From the IMG/VR virus record IMGVR_UViG_3300010354_000321, positions 1 through 32,916 of that record: a stretch of DNA of 32,916 nt; one strand, given 5' to 3'. This DNA is from a virus. Each line of letters begins with the position of its first letter. Position 1 is the first letter of the stretch. The notes under the pieces were generated by a model. It was given only the letters and a program-made list of their open reading frames with translations, ran no database searches and was not told where the DNA came from. Shown piece after piece: positions 6,210 to 13,389 of the stretch. The translations under genes and the position numbers were made by a program.

Positions 6210-6444
6210 ACTTTGGGCTCTGGCACTAGGGGAAAAGGCCGGGAAGCATGATAAAGAAGCAGACGTTGTTGCCCTCATTAGAACTATTATTTTGCTTTCC
6301 TACATTGCCACCAATTGTTTCATTGTGGCTGGTGTGGTGAGACACTGGCAAAAAGAAAAGCCCGCCGAAGCGGGCTGTAGTGTTGTCACTGTTGGCTCGT
6401 TTGAACCGGGCGATAATCAACGCCTCGATACATCAGATGCTTAG
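6184..6444 (+). CDS. Small single-pass membrane protein, 86 aa
   Basis: The frame contains one clear membrane helix near residues 23-41 (LIRTIILLSYIATNCFIVAG) followed by VVRHWQKEK. The N-terminus is basic, so the C-terminus would lie outside the cytoplasm. I recall similar short L-R-T-hydrophobic-R-H-W proteins from cyanophages, but the role is unknown. ATG 6184 lies inside the preceding gene and is the last possible start in this frame. The C-terminal third crosses a minus-strand terminator and overlaps the convergent DUF4278-like gene by 59 bp, so the true end of the coding part may be earlier. A 30-codon frame from 6248 in another phase is the alternative. Confidence 0.45.
   Translation: MSRRKTAFRLWALALGEKAGKHDKEADVVALIRTIILLSYIATNCFIVAGVVRHWQKEKPAEAGCSVVTVGSFEPGDNQRLDTSDA
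6350..6376 (-). terminator. Minus-strand terminator with UUCG loop
   Basis: Read on the minus strand: AGCCCGC, TTCG loop, GCGGGCT, then TTTCTTTTT. It begins 10 bp after the stop of the 51-aa minus-strand gene and closes the leftward terminase/CP12 unit. Confidence 0.85.
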
Positions 6445-6541
6445 AAGCGTCGTGATGAATGAGGTTCCACCAGGCCTGATAAGCCTGTTTGGGGATGGCG
6501 GTGTCATACTTGACGCCGCGATAAGTCGCCGTCGTGGACAT
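6386..6541 (-). CDS. DUF4278-like small protein, 51 aa
   Basis: The minus-strand ATG at 6541 has a good ribosome-binding site, GGAG, 6-7 nt upstream. The product begins MSTTATYRGVKYDTAIP and repeats the motif later (MYRGVDYRPV). The YRG-V-x-Y signature is that of the small cyanobacterial and cyanophage DUF4278 family, of unknown function. The stop lies 10 bp before the UUCG terminator. Motif, ribosome-binding site and terminator together make this a secure gene although it is short. It is probably the last cistron of the leftward unit. Confidence 0.75.
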   Translation of the reverse strand: MSTTATYRGVKYDTAIPKQAYQAWWNLIHHDASKHLMYRGVDYRPVQTSQQ

Positions 6542-6854
6542 GGTGTTCTCCGATCATCCAACCCCCGTTCCATGGTTGGTTGATTGCGCCCCTTGAGGGG
6601 GTGAACGTCCTTTCAATGTAGCAAGCAATCGAGCGTCTGCTTCTGGCTCAATTAGCAAATCTTTAAGGAGAAGAGGGAGCCGACAATGGGGCTTCAATCC
6701 ATCGTTTGGTACGGCATTTAACTAAGGGTAGGCCCTTAGCCCTCTCACCTCGTGGTCTGCAGAAAGGTGCCTGATCACCTTTCGTTGGTAACGCTGGCGC
6801 CAGCGTGCTTCGCGAAAGCCCTGAAACTATAAAACATTTCTTAAGACAAGGCAA
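6542..6854. other. Non-coding hairpin array
   Basis: No gene is visible in 313 bp between two minus-strand ORFs. Perfect inverted repeats lie in a row: CTAAGGG/CCCTTAG (6722-6728 with 6733-6739), GAAAGGTG/CACCTTTC (6762-6769 with 6776-6783), the 16-bp palindrome ACGCTGGCGCCAGCGT (6791-6806) and GCTT/AAGC. This may be a processed leader or structured RNA upstream of the DUF4278-like gene, or a replication or packaging site. Confidence 0.5.
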
Positions 6855-6983
6855 CTATTCCCGCCAGGTCCAATAGACAGTGCCGCCTGCATTGAGAATT
6901 TCTTTATTGCGCCAGCGGGCTTCATGCAGCTTGCAGCGAAAGCACTGCCTTTTGCCATGGAGCTCAAAGCAAATGCCAACCAT
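6855..6983 (-). CDS. Tiny cysteine-containing protein, 42 aa
   Basis: The minus-strand ATG at 6983 starts 2 bp after the stop of the CP12-like gene, so translation is probably coupled. The product begins MVGICFELHGKRQC and continues FRCKLHEARW, giving C5, C14, C17 and H20. A C-x2-C-x2-H set could bind zinc, but no known finger is recognised. It ends with aromatic residues (VYWTWRE). Tight spacing and a residue composition unlike random translation support it. Confidence 0.55.
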   Translation of the reverse strand: MVGICFELHGKRQCFRCKLHEARWRNKEILNAGGTVYWTWRE

Positions 6984-6985
6984 GA

Positions 6986-7228
6986 TCAGAGGTCATAGAG
7001 GCGACATTCCACAGCAGACGGATCTTGCGTGCAGAAATCTTCCCAATGGTTTGGCGAAGGCCTGTCGGATGCTCGATGGTAATAGTCCTTCATGAGCATG
7101 CGATATTGATTATGGGCTTCCATTGCTTGATAACTACCTTCACCATGGGCGATCATTGCATCTTGGAAGCGATAGGCCGCATCCATGGCTTGGCGATAGA
7201 TATCGGCAATATCATCTCTTCGGGACAT
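6986..7228 (-). CDS. cp12: CP12-like Calvin-cycle regulator
   Basis: The 80-aa product ends FCTQDPSAVECRLYDL, with cysteines at 66 and 75 (C-x8-C). This matches the C-terminal disulfide loop of CP12 (typically C-x4-P-x3-C followed by a hydrophobic-Tyr-Asp end). CP12 is the small disordered protein that ties glyceraldehyde-3-phosphate dehydrogenase to phosphoribulokinase and slows the Calvin cycle. The remainder is predicted helical and acidic/basic mixed, but the usual central AWD-VEEL core and N-terminal cysteine pair are absent. cp12 is a known auxiliary gene of cyanophages, thought to divert carbon to the pentose phosphate pathway. Here it lies in a leftward unit downstream of terL. The family call rests on the C-terminus alone. 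Confidence 0.65.
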   Translation of the reverse strand: MSRRDDIADIYRQAMDAAYRFQDAMIAHGEGSYQAMEAHNQYRMLMKDYYHRASDRPSPNHWEDFCTQDPSAVECRLYDL

Positions 7229-7253
7229 GGCTAATTAGCGATGTCCTTTTATG

Positions 7254-7466
7254 CTAAGCCTCAGCTTGAACATTCTCTATTTTTGCTTGCTCTGCTTTCC
7301 TTAATGTTTTCAAAAGATTTCTTAATTTTGGCAGCAAATTAGGCTCATATAAATGGTCTGCTGCCAGTAATTGCAAGGCAGTTTGACGACTTCCTGAGCC
7401 ACATTCCAGCAATGCAAGCAGGAATTCAGTTTCTTTTATGGTGAGCTCTAAAAGGACGAAGTCCAT
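7254..7466 (-). CDS. Small helical hypothetical protein, 70 aa
   Basis: The minus-strand ATG at 7466 lies 40 bp after the terL stop. The product is Leu/Glu-rich and likely three helices: LLELTIKETEFLLALLEC, then LQLLAADHLY, then a basic helix LRNLLKTLRKAEQ. There is no membrane segment or known motif. It lies between terL and the CP12-like gene with small gaps on both sides and is probably co-transcribed with them. Confidence 0.6.
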   Translation of the reverse strand: MDFVLLELTIKETEFLLALLECGSGSRQTALQLLAADHLYEPNLLPKLRNLLKTLRKAEQAKIENVQAEA

Positions 7467-7506
7467 AAGAATTAATTAATGATGATGAACATGCTATAGC
7501 CAGTGC

Positions 7507-8874
7507 TTAAGAAACCAGGCTATCAATCCATCCAATCTCATCGTCTTTACTGGCAGCCAAAATGGCACCCGCCATTGCAAACGCCAAGTCGTCAATGCCA
7601 GTGGCTTTACCACCAGTGACAGTCCATTGCCCACTGGGTTTGTAGGTGACAGTGAGATTTTTGAGCTGTTGAAGAGCTTTTTCGTGGCGATACATATTGA
7701 TCTGCCCTGCATTGAAAAGCTCTCGCATTTTGCTGAAAGCTTTCATTTTGGAACTCACTGTCCAAGTGAGCTCAGTAATGGGCAGATCGCCTGCCAGTGT
7801 TTGAATGGTGCCAGCGCTGTTGAATTGGTCCATCACGATGGTTTCAAACATGTAGAGCTTGTGCTGTTCTTTTATCCAATCCTCCACTGCATTGATATTC
7901 ACCTCCATCCGACCATTAATTTCAAAGTCGGCTACGAAGGAATGGAATTTATCAACGACTAACGTGCCGTTCTCATAATGAACAATACAAGCAGTGTAAT
8001 CGTCACGCCCAACCCCACCCCTGGCGGGGTCAAGGGCCAAAACATAGGCTCCCACGAAACGTTGGTTTGGAGGGAGGGCTGCTCTACGCTCATCAACACA
8101 GGCGTCAACAACATCACTTGCAACAAGAGCGGAGAGATTGGAGGCGAATTGAGCCCCGTATTCCACCTTAAATTTTTCAGGATCACGCTGTCTTTCTGTG
8201 TCAAGAAACTCTTGCGAAATGCGCGGATTCATCTCCCATGTTGGGAGATTCACCGCTTGCATAAAGGGGAAGCGTCCTGAAGAGGCCTCTTTGAAGTGCT
8301 GATAGAAGATGCCGTCTGTCAGCCAGGGAGACGAGAGCTCAAGGATGCGTCCGGCGCCACCGAACTGAGCAATGGACGGAGACAGGGCGTCGTAAATGCC
8401 ACGACCACCACTGTTCGCATCGCCTTCATTGGCAAAAGCAAGCTCGTCAAACACTGCTCCAGCGCAGGCCAAGCCTCGAGCTGCACGGCCTGACGTGGGG
8501 ATGGCTTTGAAAACGCAGTTATTACTGAGCTCAAGAATGTCTGCCGTTTCGCGCACAATCTCTTGGGCGAACGGGCTTTCAATGATGAGCTGACGTATGT
8601 TATTAAGAGCAATGCGAGCCTGGTCTTGGCTGTTTGCCACTGTCACTACATACCATCGCTCCCCTTTTCGTACTTTCCGCTTGTAGTTGTCCTCCAGGAC
8701 AAAGCACATATAAAGGCAGGCCACTGCCGCCATGAGAGTTTTGCCAGAGCGTCGCCCAAGCGCCCAAACTGCATGGCTTTTGCCAGGCGTGAAGAAATCA
8801 TCAAGGATTTCTGCCTGTTTCGGGAAAAGCTCTAAGCCAAGAGCGTGCTTGGCGAAGTCTGAGCACTTAAGCAT
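7507..8874 (-). CDS. terL: Terminase large subunit
   Basis: The 455-aa product is the packaging motor that pumps DNA into the prohead and cuts it. The N-terminal ATPase has Walker A GRRSGKT (40-46), Walker B AGAVFDE (D143, E144) and the coupling motif LSSP (180-183). The C-terminal RNase H-like nuclease has D282 (ALDPARGG), D349 (IVMDQ) and D428/D429 (GIDDLAFA). Length is normal for TerL. It lies on the minus strand, opposite to the portal and other virion genes, and its start overlaps the 3' end of the nuclease-like gene by 43 bp. No separate small terminase subunit is recognised in the window. Confidence 0.93.
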   Translation of the reverse strand: MLKCSDFAKHALGLELFPKQAEILDDFFTPGKSHAVWALGRRSGKTLMAAVACLYMCFVLEDNYKRKVRKGERWYVVTVANSQDQARIALNNIRQLIIESPFAQEIVRETADILELSNNCVFKAIPTSGRAARGLACAGAVFDELAFANEGDANSGGRGIYDALSPSIAQFGGAGRILELSSPWLTDGIFYQHFKEASSGRFPFMQAVNLPTWEMNPRISQEFLDTERQRDPEKFKVEYGAQFASNLSALVASDVVDACVDERRAALPPNQRFVGAYVLALDPARGGVGRDDYTACIVHYENGTLVVDKFHSFVADFEINGRMEVNINAVEDWIKEQHKLYMFETIVMDQFNSAGTIQTLAGDLPITELTWTVSSKMKAFSKMRELFNAGQINMYRHEKALQQLKNLTVTYKPSGQWTVTGGKATGIDDLAFAMAGAILAASKDDEIGWIDSLVS

Positions 8875-9362
8875 TGTTGGAGGAGGGAAAGGGGATGCAG
8901 TTCGCTTTTGGGGACAAAGTATGCGGGTCTGTTTTTAACGCATTCATTTCTCCGCTTTTCCTGCATTGCATCCTGGCTTCTGATCCAACCATGCAGGCGA
9001 GTTTCTTTGTTTTCGATGGTTACAAGCACCAAGATTTTATTGGGCTCTTCATCAAGCTGCACCACCAAATCATAGTAATGACGGGATCTTGTTTTCACAT
9101 CGATGTTGTGAGGTAGATCGCAGGAGCCCCGCCGGGCCGTAGTTTCCTGAAAAACATGGCCAGCAAGGCCAAGGTATGAGGCCACTGCCATTTCTCCTGC
9201 AGCGCCGAGCGTGTGTAGCCGCAAGGCTACAGCTCCAGAAGCCGGGGCGTTGTTACGCCCCTTCAGGCCTTGCTTTTCGTTTTGCTCTTGACGACGCCGC
9301 GCCTCAGAGTGGACCATGCGCCGCTGGTCGTCGTTGAAGCTAAAAACCAGATAGTTGGCCAT
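8832..9362 (-). CDS. PD-(D/E)XK-type nuclease-like protein
   Basis: From the minus-strand ATG at 9362 the product is 176 aa. It has an N-terminal charged helix, then GE (56-57) in a helix, D82, and IDVKT (87-91, D-x-K) followed by strands with VLV and GWI. This order (E in helix, D, then D/E-x-K) is the core of the restriction-endonuclease-like fold, seen in phage resolvases, VRR-NUC proteins and packaging-associated nucleases. It precedes terL and overlaps it. In-frame starts at 9371 and 9404 exist but add hydrophobic residues of no known use. The exact family and substrate are unknown; it could assist packaging or recombination. Confidence 0.6.
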   Translation of the reverse strand: MANYLVFSFNDDQRRMVHSEARRRQEQNEKQGLKGRNNAPASGAVALRLHTLGAAGEMAVASYLGLAGHVFQETTARRGSCDLPHNIDVKTRSRHYYDLVVQLDEEPNKILVLVTIENKETRLHGWIRSQDAMQEKRRNECVKNRPAYFVPKSELHPLSLLQQCLSAQTSPSTLLA

Positions 9363-9437
9363 GATAGCCATGTAACACAACTTAATATAGGCCAGGGTTA
9401 GCATGAATACAACAAACCTTGGCTATAAAACTGCCTT
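9363..9437. promoter_or_regulatory. Divergent promoter region between terminase and portal units
   Basis: The 75 bp between the two divergent starts must hold promoters for both units unless a longer start is used. AT-rich -10-like strings are visible: TATATT on the minus strand (near 9386-9391) and TATAAA on the plus strand (9424-9429). No convincing -35 partner is seen, so positions are tentative. Confidence 0.35.
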
Positions 9438-11300
9438 ATGGAAGACCAAGCCGTAGATCTTGGCCATGTAGGGGAAGCTGGCGTTCGCGCTGACGGTCTC
9501 CAGAACGTGCTCATTGGCATGGGCACCAATCGCGACAAGAGCAAGTACACCACCACTCAGCCCATCACCTTCCTGACACAAGAGGAAGTGGAAAGCCTTT
9601 ATGGCGAATGGCTGCCTAAGCGCATCGTTGACATTTATGCCGACCAGGCCACGCGCAAGGGCTTCAAAGTTTTGTTCGGCGGAGAGGGCGTTCGAGCTCA
9701 AGCCGTTGCGGGCATCGAGCAGATCATCGAGGATCTCTACATCCTCGAGCATTTGAATCTTGCTGCGAAGAATTCGCGCCTCTATGGAGGCGCCTGCATC
9801 CTTCTCTACATCGATGACGGACGCCCGGCTTACATGCCCGTGGACAAGCGCAACATCCGTCGCGTGGAAGAGCTCGAATGTCTCGACCGCTGGCAGATTG
9901 CGCCAGTGATCAATGAGGAAAACTTATACGACTATTCAAAAGCAACGTATTATCAAATCATTTCTGGCGACCTCATCGCCCAACCACAACTCACCTACAT
10001 CCACAAAGATCGCATTCTGCGTTTTGACGGGGACTGGCTGCCTTATCGCGTGAGGCAGCGGAACTATGGCTGGGGCATGAGCAGCCTTCAGACGGTGTAT
10101 GACAGCTTCCGTCATTATTGGACCGGCCTGAATTCTGCGGCAACACTGCTCACCGAATTCGACATCTTTGTCCATAAGGTGAGAGGCCTGGCTTCGATGC
10201 TGGCCGCTGGCAAGGAAGGCGCCATTCGTGACCGCTTGCAGATCAACGACATGAGCAAGAGCATCTATCGCGGCTACGCGATTGATGCGGAGAAAGAAGA
10301 GCTCCAGTTCATCTCGCGGCAGTTTGGCGGCATTGGCGAAGTGATGGAAAAGCTGCGCGTTGACATTATTGGCGCATCGAAAATCCCTCATACAGTGCTG
10401 TTTGGCGAAAGCCCTGGTGGTCTTGGCTCCACTGGCCGTAGCGAAGAGCGGGACTTTGCCAAGACACTGGCTGATTATCAAGCAGCCCATTTCAAGCGCC
10501 CCTTGAAAAAGCTGATGGAATACATCCTGCTGAGCAAGGAAGGCCCCACTCAAGGACGCCTGCCCGAATCATGGCGCGTTTCCTTCAATCCATTGTTCGA
10601 GCTGAATGAGCGTGAAATGGCTGACGTGCGTGCTCGCACGGCAGCAGTGGATGGTCGCTACATCCAACTGGGAGTGCTCACTCCTCAGGAAGTGGCAGAC
10701 GCTCGTTATGGCGGCAGCGAATGGAGCATGGAAATGACCCTCGATCCATCCGTAGTGCGGGAGCTTCCCCTTCAAGCTGGGAGTGGTTCCACTCAAGCCA
10801 GGGGTGAGTTTGCGGTGCCTCCTGGCGGTCGCGATCCGCTGGACGAAGCAAATGGCACGCTGCCAATGGATGGGAGCCGTGAAGTGCAGGACGATGCTGG
10901 CTTGTTCCTGCCGGGCGATCTCGAACACAAACGCGGAGACGTTGAGTTCACTGACAAAGACCTCCACAAGAAGGCAATTGCTGCCGCAAAAGCAAAATTC
11001 AAGACATGGCCGAGTGCAGTGGCTGGCGCCTACGTCACCAGAAAATACAAGGATCTATACAAACAGAAGCATGGCTCAATGAGCGGTGCCTTCAAGGGAG
11101 AAAAGCAGACTGCCGAGTATTTCAAAGAGAACAATGATGCCATTGAGCCCCTTCAGGCTCAAGGACTCGTTTTAGGCGATTACGACGAGGCTGCTCAAAT
11201 CACGGAAGAAGACATTTCCGCTGCATTGGAACAATGGAAAGAAGAAGCGCCCGAGCGCTTCAAGGATTTCCTGGAGGCAGAGGATGTCCAGCCTGAATGA
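9438..11300 (+). CDS. Portal protein (DUF1073 type) with C-terminal extension
   Basis: The 620-aa product forms the dodecameric DNA channel at the head vertex. The N-terminus has the family entry signature DGLQNVL-IGMGTNRDK, then LYGEWLPKRIVDIYADQATR, and later LFGESPGGLGSTGRSEERDF, all characteristic of DUF1073/phage-associated portals. After about residue 510 an extension starts: AIAAAKAKFKTWPSAVAGAY, then KYKDLYKQKHG and an acidic helix. It resembles the small DUF5872-type domain and is not part of a standard portal. The gene overlaps the MuF-like gene by 17 bp. ATG 9438 is needed to keep the conserved N-terminal block. Confidence 0.88.
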   Translation: MEDQAVDLGHVGEAGVRADGLQNVLIGMGTNRDKSKYTTTQPITFLTQEEVESLYGEWLPKRIVDIYADQATRKGFKVLFGGEGVRAQAVAGIEQIIEDLYILEHLNLAAKNSRLYGGACILLYIDDGRPAYMPVDKRNIRRVEELECLDRWQIAPVINEENLYDYSKATYYQIISGDLIAQPQLTYIHKDRILRFDGDWLPYRVRQRNYGWGMSSLQTVYDSFRHYWTGLNSAATLLTEFDIFVHKVRGLASMLAAGKEGAIRDRLQINDMSKSIYRGYAIDAEKEELQFISRQFGGIGEVMEKLRVDIIGASKIPHTVLFGESPGGLGSTGRSEERDFAKTLADYQAAHFKRPLKKLMEYILLSKEGPTQGRLPESWRVSFNPLFELNEREMADVRARTAAVDGRYIQLGVLTPQEVADARYGGSEWSMEMTLDPSVVRELPLQAGSGSTQARGEFAVPPGGRDPLDEANGTLPMDGSREVQDDAGLFLPGDLEHKRGDVEFTDKDLHKKAIAAAKAKFKTWPSAVAGAYVTRKYKDLYKQKHGSMSGAFKGEKQTAEYFKENNDAIEPLQAQGLVLGDYDEAAQITEEDISAALEQWKEEAPERFKDFLEAEDVQPE

Positions 11301-11961
11301 TCTAGCTGGGTTCGCTGAGGCCGTGATGCGCTTAGACGCATCATGGTCTTACGACCCCATTTCTGGAAGGTATCGAGCGGAAAATGGCCGCTTTATGAGC
11401 AAAAAGGCCGTTGAGGCCCTGGTGGACAGCAGGATTAGTCGCCTAAGCAAGCAGCTTCGTCAATTCACACGAATGCTTGCTGATGGTCAAATTACGCTCG
11501 ATCAATGGCAACAAAGCACAAGAGAAGCATTAAAAGCGGCTCATGTGCAAGCCGCCATAATTGGCAATGGTGGCAGGGCCAATATGACGGCCACTGACTG
11601 GGGCAAGGTTGGCGCTCGCCTTAGCTCTGAATATAAATTTCTTGAAGGTTTCGCTCGTGACTTATTGGCGCAAAAAGCGTCTACACCAATGGCTTTGGCT
11701 CGCATTGGTATGTATGCGGCTGCAGTCAAGGGCAGCTACTGGCAAGGGGAGGAGATTCGCAGCGGCAAGCAGGGCTATTCCCTGATGCAGCGCATTCTTG
11801 ATCCAGCGGCAAAGCATTGCGACGATTGCGTGCGCTTTGCTCAAAGAGGAGTTGTGCCGCTTGGCGCACTACCCCTACCAGGTAGTCGTTGTGCTTGCCG
11901 GTCCAATTGCAAATGCACAGTAAAGTATTTGCGACAACAGGCTCCAACTGTGACAGTTTGA
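11284..11961 (+). CDS. MuF-like minor head protein
   Basis: The 225-aa product has a helical N-terminal two-thirds and a cysteine-rich C-terminus: HCDDCVRFAQRG, then GSRCACRSNCKCTVKY. This C-terminal pattern, placed just after the portal, is typical of head-morphogenesis (SPP1 gp7/Mu F) proteins, which bind portal and enter the head in small copy number. The six cysteines plus histidine could bind a metal. The ATG lies inside the portal 3' end, so translation is coupled. The following gene starts 2 bp after its stop. Confidence 0.75.
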   Translation: MSSLNDLAGFAEAVMRLDASWSYDPISGRYRAENGRFMSKKAVEALVDSRISRLSKQLRQFTRMLADGQITLDQWQQSTREALKAAHVQAAIIGNGGRANMTATDWGKVGARLSSEYKFLEGFARDLLAQKASTPMALARIGMYAAAVKGSYWQGEEIRSGKQGYSLMQRILDPAAKHCDDCVRFAQRGVVPLGALPLPGSRCACRSNCKCTVKYLRQQAPTVTV

Positions 11962-11963
11962 CA

Positions 11964-12659
11964 ATGGATGTGCTGATTGGAGACACAGGGCTAATTGGGG
12001 GAGTCCTCCAAGAGGCCCATTGTTTTCAACAAACTTTCAATTCTTCTAATTTGCAGCAGGCATCATTGTCGCAATACGACATTGATGCCCTGCATTTAGC
12101 CTGTTTGCCAGCGCAGAAATGGAAAGCAAATTTATATCCCGTTGATGACTTCTTCAACATGCAAAAAGTGGTGCAACGCCTGCGCGGCTGCAAGGCCAAG
12201 GAAGTGGTGCTCTATTCAACGATTGACGTTTACAAGCGCTCAGAAAACAGGCTTGACTATGGAACAGTGCGCCATCTCTTTGAGCTGCTGATTGCGGAAC
12301 TATTTGCCGACAGTGTTGTCAAAATCGTTCGCCTGCCCGCACTCTTTCATTCCAGCTTTAAGAAGAATGCTTTATACGATCTATTGAACAATCATGAAAT
12401 CGAAAAGATCAACGGCAACTCTGCCTATCAATGGTATTCGCTGGATGATTTGTGGGGCGATGTGAAAGCGCTTGAAGAGTCTGGAACTTACGACTTATTT
12501 TCAGCTACCATTGAAACCTCCGAGCTTATTGACAGGTTCTTTCCTGGCGTGCAAGTAGGCTATGGCGAGCGCATTGAATATCAATGCGGAACCATTAAAT
12601 ATTCCAAAGACGAAATGTTGAGCAAGATGGAGGCGTTTATCAATGCTTATCGGCGTTAG
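11964..12659 (+). CDS. NAD(P)-dependent sugar epimerase/reductase-like protein
   Basis: From ATG 11964 the product is 231 aa, short for the extended SDR family. It begins MDVLIGDTGLIGG, a Rossmann Gly-x2-Gly-x2-Gly loop. It later has VVLYSTIDVYKR, corresponding to the strand holding the catalytic Ser/Thr. The usual Y-x3-K appears as YGTVR, with Arg in place of Lys, so activity may be altered. It is the first gene of the sugar cassette, starting 2 bp after the MuF-like stop, and overlaps the next gene by 17 bp. The substrate is not predictable. Confidence 0.7.
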   Translation: MDVLIGDTGLIGGVLQEAHCFQQTFNSSNLQQASLSQYDIDALHLACLPAQKWKANLYPVDDFFNMQKVVQRLRGCKAKEVVLYSTIDVYKRSENRLDYGTVRHLFELLIAELFADSVVKIVRLPALFHSSFKKNALYDLLNNHEIEKINGNSAYQWYSLDDLWGDVKALEESGTYDLFSATIETSELIDRFFPGVQVGYGERIEYQCGTIKYSKDEMLSKMEAFINAYRR

Positions 12660-13389
12660 TTCTATTGGCTGGGATGATGCTCAAGAGCGGGCCGTATTGA
12701 GCGCAAATGCTGGAGCGTTCAATCTGCTTGAGATTGTTCCGTCTCGCATATTCGTCTCCCAAGAGCGTCCGACTGACATTGCAAAAAGATATCAAGATGA
12801 ATATGGCTTATGGACATATTCTGCTCAGGCATTGTTCTTCAATAGCGACGTGCAGAGCTTTGAGGATACCGCTGCTACTTCCGAGCATTTGTTGAGAGTG
12901 GTAAGGCTTGCTGCCCCAATGGGCATCAAGCGCTTTGTGCTTGGCAGTCCAAGCCTGAGAAGGGGAAGCCCTTCATGTCTAATGAACGTCTTAAAGCGCT
13001 TGGACTCTGTGCTGGGCGACGGAGATGCAATCATGTGCATTGAGCCGATCAGTAAGCGCTATGGCGGTAATTATTTTTACACAGTTGAAGAGATTGTCAA
13101 TCAAATCGACTTTTGGAATTTGCAAAATGTCAAGACAATGCTCGACACAAATAATGCTTGGTTACAGGGAGATAGTCCAACAAAAATCTTTCGTCATTAT
13201 CTTCCTTACATTGCTCATGTGCATATCAGTGACAGCGATAATGGCCCACTATTAAACGGCTACGATCATCGTTGCATTAATCAACTTTTGCACTTTCACC
13301 AATACAAACAGGGAGTGGTGCGTGAGCTCGTAAAAGCTCACGACCACCCCGAGGATTATGCAAGATTCAGACAGATTTATGCTGCGTGA
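12643..13389 (+). CDS. Sugar-phosphate isomerase/epimerase-like TIM-barrel protein
   Basis: The 248-aa product resembles the AP-endonuclease-2/xylose-isomerase-like superfamily. The metal-binding strands are visible: MCIEPISKRYGGNYFYT (Glu), TMLDTNNAWLQG (Asp, Asn) and AHVHISDSDNGPL (His, Asp). These positions normally hold a divalent metal and isomerise or epimerise a sugar. The length is slightly below the usual 260-290 aa. It is coupled to the upstream epimerase-like gene and converges on the minus-strand oxidoreductase with a 13-bp overlap. The substrate is unknown. Confidence 0.75.
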   Translation: MLIGVSSIGWDDAQERAVLSANAGAFNLLEIVPSRIFVSQERPTDIAKRYQDEYGLWTYSAQALFFNSDVQSFEDTAATSEHLLRVVRLAAPMGIKRFVLGSPSLRRGSPSCLMNVLKRLDSVLGDGDAIMCIEPISKRYGGNYFYTVEEIVNQIDFWNLQNVKTMLDTNNAWLQGDSPTKIFRHYLPYIAHVHISDSDNGPLLNGYDHRCINQLLHFHQYKQGVVRELVKAHDHPEDYARFRQIYAA

